NCBI GenBank assembly: GCA_017997825.1
Contig: JAGOEH010000075.1
Span: forward strand, 1 to 14,791
Reading direction: 5' to 3'
DNA length: 14,791 nucleotides
From: Candidatus Delongbacteria bacterium
Lineage (GTDB): Bacteria > JAGOEH01
Both the position numbers and the translations under genes were made by a program. Each line of letters opens with the position of its first letter. The first letter of the stretch is position 1. This document shows positions 9,625 through 14,791 of this stretch, piece after piece. The notes beneath the pieces are model-generated. The model was given only the letters and a program-made list of their open reading frames with translations. It did not search any database and was not told the DNA's origin.

Positions 9625-11442
9625 ATGCTGATTCTTGGTATTTCGGCCTTCTACCATGACAGTGCGGCCGCTCTCATCCGCGATGAAGAGATTGTGGCGG
9701 CCGCCCAATTGGAACGGTTCAACCGTAAAAAACATGATTACCGGTTTCCCCGTGAAGCCGTCGCCTATTGCCTGAAAGAAGCCGGCATCTCGATTGATCA
9801 GCTTGATTATGTGGTTTTCTACGATAAACCCTTCATCAAGTTCGAACGCATACTGGAAAGCTACCTGGCCATGGCTCCCCATGGCATCTCCTCCTTTCTG
9901 AAAGCGATCCCGGTCTGGGTCAAACAGAAACTCTGGATTTCGGAAGTGATCCGCAATGAACTGAATTATAAGGGTAAATTGCTTTTTCCCGAACACCATG
10001 AATCCCATGCCGCTTCCGCTTTTTTCCCTTCGCCCTTCCAGGAGGCCGCTTTTTTGACCCTGGATGGGGTCGGAGAGTGGACCACCACCTCATGGGGTGT
10101 CGGCCGTGGAAATCAAATCACCATGATGTCGGAAATCCACTTCCCCCATTCCCTGGGATTGCTCTATTCCGCCCTGACCTACTATACCGGTTTTAAAGTG
10201 AATTCGGGAGAATATAAAGTCATGGGATTGGCGCCGTATGGACGTCCGATCTATGTGGACAAGATATTGGAGCATCTGATCGATGTCAAGGACGATGGTT
10301 CGTTCCGGATGAACATGAAGTATTTCGACTATGTGGCCGGATTGAAGATGACCAGTTCAGCCTTTAATGATTTGTTCGGAGGGCCGCCCCGTCAGCCGGA
10401 ATCCAAGTTGACCCAAAGGGAAATGGATCTGGCGCGGTCGTTGCAGGATGTGACGGAATTGATCATGCTGCGCTGCGCCCGGCATGTCAGGAAAGAAACA
10501 GGTATGAAGGAGCTCTGTCTGGCCGGCGGAGTGGCCCTGAATTGCGTCGGTAACGGAAAGATTTTAAAAGAGAAGATATTCGATCGGATCTGGATCCAAC
10601 CGGCCGCCGGCGATGCCGGAGGAGCCCTGGGCGCCGCCTATATGGCCTATTACCAGTATTGCAGCCGTCCCCGCACTATTCAGCCGAACCGCGATAAACA
10701 ACAGGGATCCTATCTGGGACCCTCATTCTCCAATCCCGATATCGAGAGCTTTCTGAAGAATAACAACCTGTCGTACCGCTATTTGAACGATGACGATCTG
10801 TATAAAACCACGGCTGATCTGATGGCACAGGAAAAGGTGATCGGCTGGTTCCGCGGCCGCATGGAGTTCGGTCCTCGTGCCCTCGGAAACCGCAGCATCA
10901 TCGGTGATGCCCGCTCACCCAAAATGCAATCCATTATGAATCTCAAAATCAAATACCGGGAATCCTTTCGTCCCTTCGCACCCAGCATTCTGGAAGAACA
11001 CATCTCGGACTATTTCCAGATCGATTGCCCTTCTCCCTATATGCTGCTGGTGGCCGATGTAGCCCAGGATAAACAATTGCCGGTTCCGGATGACAAAAAA
11101 GAGCTCTGGGGGATCGATCTGCTGAATATTCCCAAATCGGTGATCCCGGCTATTACCCATATCGATTATTCCGCCCGGATCCAATCGGTCAGCCGGGAAA
11201 CCAACCCGGGCTACTATAGTCTGATCAATGAATTCCATCGATTAACCGGTTGTCCGGTTATTATCAATACCTCGTTCAATGTTCGCGGAGAACCGATTGT
11301 ATGTTCGCCATCCGAGGCCTATGTCTGTTTCATGCGGACCGAGATGGACTATCTGGTCCTGAATAATTATTTATTGGCTAAAACCGACCAGCCGTCTTTT
11401 ACGGAGAAAACGGATTGGCGAAGCCGGTTTGAATTGGATTAG
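9625..11442 (+). CDS. O-carbamoyltransferase of the NodU/CmcH/SxtI family
   Basis: This is a 605-residue enzyme that transfers a carbamoyl group from carbamoyl phosphate, through an ATP-activated carbamoyl-adenylate, to a hydroxyl group. Known substrates in the family include Nod factors, cephamycin, tobramycin and saxitoxin precursors. The N-terminal Kae1-like half shows SAFYHDSAAAL (residues 8-17), the metal-site motif HHESHAASAF (124-133), LDGVGEW (146-152) and AGDAGGALGAA (328-338). The C-terminal YrdC-like half shows EFGPRALGNRSI, FRPFAPSIL and INTSFNVRGEPIV. Length is normal. AGAGG at 9616-9620 supports the ATG. The stop TAG overlaps the AGGAGG of the SxtJ-like gene, and the genes downstream match the arrangement around sxtI. 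The acceptor is not shown by the sequence. The sugar epimerase nearby suggests a glycan or nucleotide sugar. Confidence 0.95.
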   Translation: MLILGISAFYHDSAAALIRDEEIVAAAQLERFNRKKHDYRFPREAVAYCLKEAGISIDQLDYVVFYDKPFIKFERILESYLAMAPHGISSFLKAIPVWVKQKLWISEVIRNELNYKGKLLFPEHHESHAASAFFPSPFQEAAFLTLDGVGEWTTTSWGVGRGNQITMMSEIHFPHSLGLLYSALTYYTGFKVNSGEYKVMGLAPYGRPIYVDKILEHLIDVKDDGSFRMNMKYFDYVAGLKMTSSAFNDLFGGPPRQPESKLTQREMDLARSLQDVTELIMLRCARHVRKETGMKELCLAGGVALNCVGNGKILKEKIFDRIWIQPAAGDAGGALGAAYMAYYQYCSRPRTIQPNRDKQQGSYLGPSFSNPDIESFLKNNNLSYRYLNDDDLYKTTADLMAQEKVIGWFRGRMEFGPRALGNRSIIGDARSPKMQSIMNLKIKYRESFRPFAPSILEEHISDYFQIDCPSPYMLLVADVAQDKQLPVPDDKKELWGIDLLNIPKSVIPAITHIDYSARIQSVSRETNPGYYSLINEFHRLTGCPVIINTSFNVRGEPIVCSPSEAYVCFMRTEMDYLVLNNYLLAKTDQPSFTEKTDWRSRFELD

Positions 11443-11452
11443 GAGGAAACCA

Positions 11453-11866
11453 ATGTCGATCATGGATCATATTGTTTACTCGGATAAAAATCTTAAGGGA
11501 TTCTGCCGGTTGTGGGCCGGTGTCCTTTTACTGTGTACCGCGGTCTCTGCATGGCGAGGGGGAACCTGGTGGCCTTATCTGGGATTGGCCGCGCTGGTGT
11601 TTTTGGGATTGAGCTTTTGGGGAACAGGCCTCGTCAAGCCGCTGTATATGATCTGGATGATGCTGGCAAACGCTCTCAGTTTCGTCACCATCAATCTGCT
11701 CTTATCCCTCTTTTTCTATCTGGTCATAACCCCGATCGGAATCATTTTCCGACTCAGCGGTAAATCATTTTTCCCGTTACGTCCGGATTCGTCCCAATCC
11801 ACCTATTGGATTCCGAGAGATCCGGCCGCCTATAAGCGGGAACACATGGAAAAGCAGTTCAGTTGA
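11453..11866 (+). CDS. SxtJ-like small membrane protein
   Basis: The protein has 137 residues with hydrophobic segments at about 17-34, 39-57 and 63-97, and a polar C-terminal tail containing STYWIPRDP. Position, size and tail fit the SxtJ family, membrane proteins of unknown function regularly found directly after O-carbamoyltransferases; the name comes from the saxitoxin cluster. The likely role, not shown here, is to anchor the carbamoyltransferase or help deliver its product at the membrane. I chose ATG 11453 because AGGAGG at 11441-11446 sits 6 bases before it and overlaps the upstream stop. The frame extends upstream to TTG 11429, but that would overlap the carbamoyltransferase and has no ribosome binding site. 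The start SIMDHIVYSDKNLKGF is typical of cytosolic N termini. Confidence 0.87.
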   Translation: MSIMDHIVYSDKNLKGFCRLWAGVLLLCTAVSAWRGGTWWPYLGLAALVFLGLSFWGTGLVKPLYMIWMMLANALSFVTINLLLSLFFYLVITPIGIIFRLSGKSFFPLRPDSSQSTYWIPRDPAAYKREHMEKQFS

Positions 11867-11897
11867 TCGTAACCTATCAGATATACAGGAGAAATCG

Positions 11898-12056
11898 ATG
11901 AGCAAATTGTCCATTCTGGCTGAATTTTGGGAATTTTTGAAGTATCGGAAAAAATGGTGGCTGACCCCGATCGTTTTGATGCTGGTACTGCTGGGATTAT
12001 TGATTGTTTTTACCGAAGGGTCGGCGGTAGCGCCGTTTATCTATGCCATCTTTTGA
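11898..12056 (+). CDS. DUF5989 (SxtK-like) single-pass membrane microprotein
   Basis: This 52-residue gene is short enough to be missed by size cut-offs. ATG 11898 follows AGGAG (11887-11891) at 6 bases, and TGA ends it at 12056. The protein begins with an amphipathic stretch (LSILAEFWEFLKYRKKWW), has one membrane helix (about 23-40, TPIVLMLVLLGLLIVF), and ends in GSAVAPFIYAIF. This layout and ending are what I know of DUF5989 proteins, the SxtK-like partners that follow SxtJ-like proteins and carbamoyltransferases. Its function is unknown; a small subunit in a membrane-bound carbamoylation complex is an inference. The next gene starts inside its last codons in another frame (14-base overlap), so translation of the two is probably coupled. 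Frame, ribosome binding site and position together make it a real gene. Confidence 0.87.
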   Translation: MSKLSILAEFWEFLKYRKKWWLTPIVLMLVLLGLLIVFTEGSAVAPFIYAIF

Positions 12057-12987
12057 GCAAAAACCGGTCCTGATCACCGGAGGAGCCGGATTCATCGGTT
12101 CTCATCTGGCGGAAGCCCTGCTGGCGGAAGGCCGGCCTGTCTGGATCGTCGATAACTTATCGACCGGTAAAGAGGAAAATATACCGGCCGGGGCACAATT
12201 GATCCAGCATGACATTACTGAGTTAGAAACGATTCATGACCGGCTGGGAGAATTGCAGATCGATACGGTCTATCACTTGGCGGCTCAGGCCGATGTGAAT
12301 ACCTCCTTGCGCTTTCCCGATCAGGATGCCCGGGTCAATATCCTGGGAACCCTGAAAGTGATCAATTTTGTCCGGGATTTCAATGTCCGGAAACTGATCT
12401 TCGCATCCTCCTGTGCGGTTTACGGAGAGCCGGTCGAACTCCCCTTGACTGAAGAATCCGCCACCGCGCCGATTTCACCCTATGGGATCGGGAAACTGGC
12501 TTCCGAACATTATATCCGATTTGCCGGTGCTCATTACGGATTTGCTTATACCATTTTCCGTTTTGGGAATGCTTTTGGTCCCCGTCAATCCAGCGGTAAC
12601 GAAGGGGGAGTGATTGCCATCTTCGCTGATCGGATGCTGAGACAGGAAGCATGCACAATTTATGGAGATGGTCTTCAGACCCGGGATTTTGTGTATGTAG
12701 GTGATATTGTACGGGCCTTGCGGATGGCGTTGGATTCCGGAGATAACCGTCTGCTGGCAATCAGTGGGCAGCGAGAGGAAACCATTCTTGCCATTCATCA
12801 CAACCTGAGCCTTCTCACCGGAAACCAATTGGAGCCGGTCATGAAGCCAAGCCGATCCGGCGATGTCTACAAGATTTATTTGGCCAATACACTAGCCGCT
12901 GATGTCATAGGATGGAGACCGGAATGGAAATTGGTAGATGGTTTGAACGAGGTTGTCAATGCTTTCAGGCTGAAAAATAAGCCCTGA
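12043..12987 (+). CDS. NAD-dependent nucleotide-sugar epimerase/dehydratase (extended SDR)
   Basis: This is a 314-residue extended short-chain dehydrogenase acting on nucleotide sugars, probably a UDP-glucose 4-epimerase-like enzyme. The NAD-binding motif TGGAGFIGSH contains G13, G16 and G19. YHLAAQADV and the active-site strand ASSCAVYGEP follow, then the catalytic Y147-x-x-x-K151 (SPYGIGK), GNAFGPRQ and the substrate-domain motif GDGLQTRDFVYVGD. It differs from the galE product encoded downstream on the other strand, so the window holds two epimerase-type SDRs. The ATG at 12043 lies within the last codons of the DUF5989 gene and has no clear ribosome binding site, which suggests coupled translation. 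The context suggests it supplies or modifies the sugar that the carbamoyltransferase acts on. The exact substrate (UDP-Glc, UDP-GlcNAc or UDP-uronate) cannot be read from the sequence. Confidence 0.92.
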   Translation: MPSFEQKPVLITGGAGFIGSHLAEALLAEGRPVWIVDNLSTGKEENIPAGAQLIQHDITELETIHDRLGELQIDTVYHLAAQADVNTSLRFPDQDARVNILGTLKVINFVRDFNVRKLIFASSCAVYGEPVELPLTEESATAPISPYGIGKLASEHYIRFAGAHYGFAYTIFRFGNAFGPRQSSGNEGGVIAIFADRMLRQEACTIYGDGLQTRDFVYVGDIVRALRMALDSGDNRLLAISGQREETILAIHHNLSLLTGNQLEPVMKPSRSGDVYKIYLANTLAADVIGWRPEWKLVDGLNEVVNAFRLKNKP

Positions 12988-12994
12988 CCCGGTT

Positions 12995-13984
12995 TTAGCG
13001 GGCATACCCGTCGGGGAAACGCCGGTGCCACTCGACCGCACTTCGGATGATCGATTCCAGGCTGGAGTACTGAGGTTCCCATCCGAGAATTTTCCGGGCT
13101 TTTTGGGATGAAGCGATCAGTACCGCCGGATCTCCGGGGCGGCGGGGAGCCCTTTCGATCGGGATTTGACGGTTCAGGATTTGTTCAGTGGCTTTCAGTA
13201 CCTCCAGGTTGGAGAATCCATAGCCATTGCCCAGATTGAGTGACAGACCGGCCTCGTTCTCCCAAAGGTACTGCAATGCCAACAGGTGAGCGGCGGCCAG
13301 GTCGTGAATATGAATATAATCACGGATACAGGTTCCGTCCGAAGTAGGATAATCCTGACCATATAATATAAAGGGATGTTCGGGAGCCAATGCGGCCCGG
13401 ATCAGGTTGGGTATCAGATGGGTTTCGGGGCGGTGATCTTCGCCCCAGTTTTCATATGCTCCGCAGGCATTGAAGTAGCGAAGCCGGATCGACCGAAATC
13501 CGTAAGCCTGATCATAATCGTCCAGTATCTGTTCGATCATTAATTTGCTTCGGCCATAAGGATTGATCGGGTGCTGCGGTTCTTCCTCAACGATCGGCAT
13601 GGATGTCGGTATGCCGTAGGTGGCTGCTGTCGACGAAAATACCAGCCGTCGGACCTGATTCCGAATCAGACTTCGGGTAAAACAGGCTGTAGCGGCAACA
13701 TTATTGACATAATACAGATCGGGATGAATCATCGATTCCCCGACCAGGGCCGAGGCCGCAAAATGGATGACCGATTCGATATGATGCCGCTGACAGATCA
13801 GATCAATCAGCGATTCATCCTGGATATCCCCTTGATAGAATATGGCCTGGGGATGAATGGCATCCCGATGACCGGTGGAGAAATTGTCTACTATGACCAC
13901 CGGCTGATGGCGACTGATCAGATAAGCCACCGTTGCACTCCCAATATATCCCGCTCCTCCGCTGATCAGTATGGCGGATTTCAT
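12995..13984 (-). CDS. galE: UDP-glucose 4-epimerase
   Basis: GalE interconverts UDP-glucose and UDP-galactose (Leloir pathway and glycan precursor supply). The protein has 329 residues, close to the 338 of E. coli GalE. It shows the NAD motif GGAGYIGS (residues 9-16), VDNFSTGH (32-39), GDIQD, HFAASALVGES (74-84), the active-site strand FSSTAATYG (116-124), Y143-x-x-x-K147 (NPYGRSK), RYFNACGA, and the canonical CIRDYIHIHDLAAAHL and LNLGNG segments. These are classical GalE rather than generic SDR features. Its ATG overlaps the grpE stop by 4 bases (ATGA), so it is probably translated by coupling. Its 3' end converges on the + strand epimerase with 7 bases between the two stops. Proximity to the carbamoyltransferase cassette suggests a surface-glycan neighbourhood, although the opposite strand implies separate transcription. 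Confidence 0.95.
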   Translation of the reverse strand: MKSAILISGGAGYIGSATVAYLISRHQPVVIVDNFSTGHRDAIHPQAIFYQGDIQDESLIDLICQRHHIESVIHFAASALVGESMIHPDLYYVNNVAATACFTRSLIRNQVRRLVFSSTAATYGIPTSMPIVEEEPQHPINPYGRSKLMIEQILDDYDQAYGFRSIRLRYFNACGAYENWGEDHRPETHLIPNLIRAALAPEHPFILYGQDYPTSDGTCIRDYIHIHDLAAAHLLALQYLWENEAGLSLNLGNGYGFSNLEVLKATEQILNRQIPIERAPRRPGDPAVLIASSQKARKILGWEPQYSSLESIIRSAVEWHRRFPDGYAR

Positions 13985-14781
13985 GATTTGCTCCTGGCAA
14001 CGCGGACTCTGGCATGTCGGATGACGCGATCATTCATATAATAACCGTCGGATAAAACATCCAAAACCGTACCCTCCGGATAACCGTCACTTTCATCATA
14101 GGAAACGGCCTCATGCAGGTTGTAATCAAAGGCCTGCAATAAGCTTTCCATTCGCTGGATATTGAATTCCCGTTTCAGAGTGGCCAGAATCTGATCATGA
14201 ATCAATCCAATCCCCCTCACCATTTCGGCACTATGCTCCTCCATCGAATGCTGACGTGACAGTCCTAATTGATCCAACCAGGGAAAAAGGTGCTGCATGA
14301 TCTCCTCAATCAATTGCTCCCTCATTTCTCTCTTCTGGCGCTCGACCCGGCTTTTAAGATTCTCGTAGTCGGTCTTCAACTGGCGGATCTGATGACTATA
14401 ATCCGAAACCATCTGTTTCAGCTTTTCCAGTTCGCTTTGCTCTTGCTGCCGCTGCCGCGATTCTTCAGCCTGACGATTCAAATTGCTGAATATGGATTCA
14501 ACTATCGTATGAATCAGCTTTCGGACCTCGTCACCCATCGAGCGTTCCGTTTCCTGAAAGAATTCCGTCAACTCCTTCTCCTCTTTCAGGATGGCCCCAT
14601 GCTGCTGGATCATTTTCATGAATATAAAATGCTGAAAACTTGATTCCTGGTTGACATTGGATATCAATTGACCAATATAACCATTGATCTCATCCTCCAG
14701 ACTGCTGGTGTAGTTTTCAACCGGATGGGTACGTCGAAATTCCTGGATGGTTTCCTTGATGATGGGTTTGGTATAATCCAT
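13981..14781 (-). CDS. grpE: GrpE nucleotide exchange factor with long N-terminal extension
   Basis: GrpE releases ADP from the Hsp70 chaperone DnaK. The C-terminal half matches the family: a long coiled coil at about 104-165 (LKTDYENLKSRVERQKRE), the four-helix-bundle start at LFPWLDQLGL (165-174), and the beta domain at about 206-263 with FDYNLHEAV (218-226), YPEGTVLDVL (234-243), GYYMNDRVIRHARVRVA. At 266 residues it is longer than common GrpE (about 180-220). Residues 1-105 form a mostly helical, charged extension I do not recognise. No dnaK, dnaJ or hrcA is visible; the gene before it lies outside the window. The ATG at 14781 has no obvious Shine-Dalgarno in the 10 bases available upstream. 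It may be the housekeeping GrpE or a paralogue serving a different Hsp70-like protein. Confidence 0.9.
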   Translation of the reverse strand: MDYTKPIIKETIQEFRRTHPVENYTSSLEDEINGYIGQLISNVNQESSFQHFIFMKMIQQHGAILKEEKELTEFFQETERSMGDEVRKLIHTIVESIFSNLNRQAEESRQRQQEQSELEKLKQMVSDYSHQIRQLKTDYENLKSRVERQKREMREQLIEEIMQHLFPWLDQLGLSRQHSMEEHSAEMVRGIGLIHDQILATLKREFNIQRMESLLQAFDYNLHEAVSYDESDGYPEGTVLDVLSDGYYMNDRVIRHARVRVARSKS

Positions 14782-14791
14782 GTTGTAATGA

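Noticed and set aside
12986-13013. Possible hairpin (CCCG/CGGG and CGGG/CCCG) between the convergent genes
   Set aside because: The stems are 4-5 bp and compete with each other, and no T-run follows on either strand, so a Rho-independent terminator is not supported.

Overview
This window is about 14.8 kb of bacterial chromosome, densely packed. All the genes from the left edge to about 12,990 lie on the + strand. Two further genes on the - strand converge on them. No gap between genes exceeds 60 bases, and I see no rRNA, tRNA, CRISPR array, insertion sequence or phage gene. The gene set suggests a Gram-negative-type bacterium: an outer-membrane-type beta barrel, a probable lipoprotein, an FtsB-like divisome protein and a periplasmic M23 hydrolase. 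The DPP5-type peptidase, the HLD variant of the M23 active site, the short GyrB and the fused DUF92 protein would fit the Fibrobacterota-Chlorobiota-Bacteroidota (FCB) superphylum or a related candidate phylum. That placement is inference; no marker here gives a species. Most starts have a clear Shine-Dalgarno sequence. At least two genes start with TTG, and several genes overlap or abut.

Region 1 (1-2235) holds the 3' part of gyrB. It overlaps by 4 bp a membrane protein that joins a phytol/dolichol-kinase-like half to a DUF92 (VTE6-like) half. Region 2 (2282-4654) is a pair of uncharacterised envelope genes, a probable lipoprotein and a probable outer-membrane beta barrel, joined stop-to-start. 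Region 3 (about 4620-9567) runs FtsB/DivIC-like divisome protein, M23 (LytM) murein endopeptidase, DPP5-like dipeptidyl peptidase and NagA. This is a plausible cell-wall and peptide turnover run.

Region 4 (9625-12987) is a cassette of NodU/CmcH-type O-carbamoyltransferase, SxtJ-like membrane protein, a 52-residue DUF5989 (SxtK-like) protein and an NDP-sugar epimerase. The same trio occurs next to the carbamoyltransferase of the saxitoxin cluster. Here the sugar epimerase and the envelope surroundings point to carbamoylation of a surface glycan or a secreted small molecule rather than a toxin. Region 5 (12995-14781, - strand) is a GrpE protein with a long N-terminal extension, translationally coupled by a 4-bp overlap to galE.

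The most interesting points are the carbamoyltransferase/SxtJ/DUF5989 cassette with its tiny third gene, the fused two-kinase isoprenoid-salvage candidate, the probable ATT start of the ftsB-like gene, the long GrpE coupled to galE, and the lipoprotein/barrel pair of unknown function. Nothing here amounts to a proven new system.
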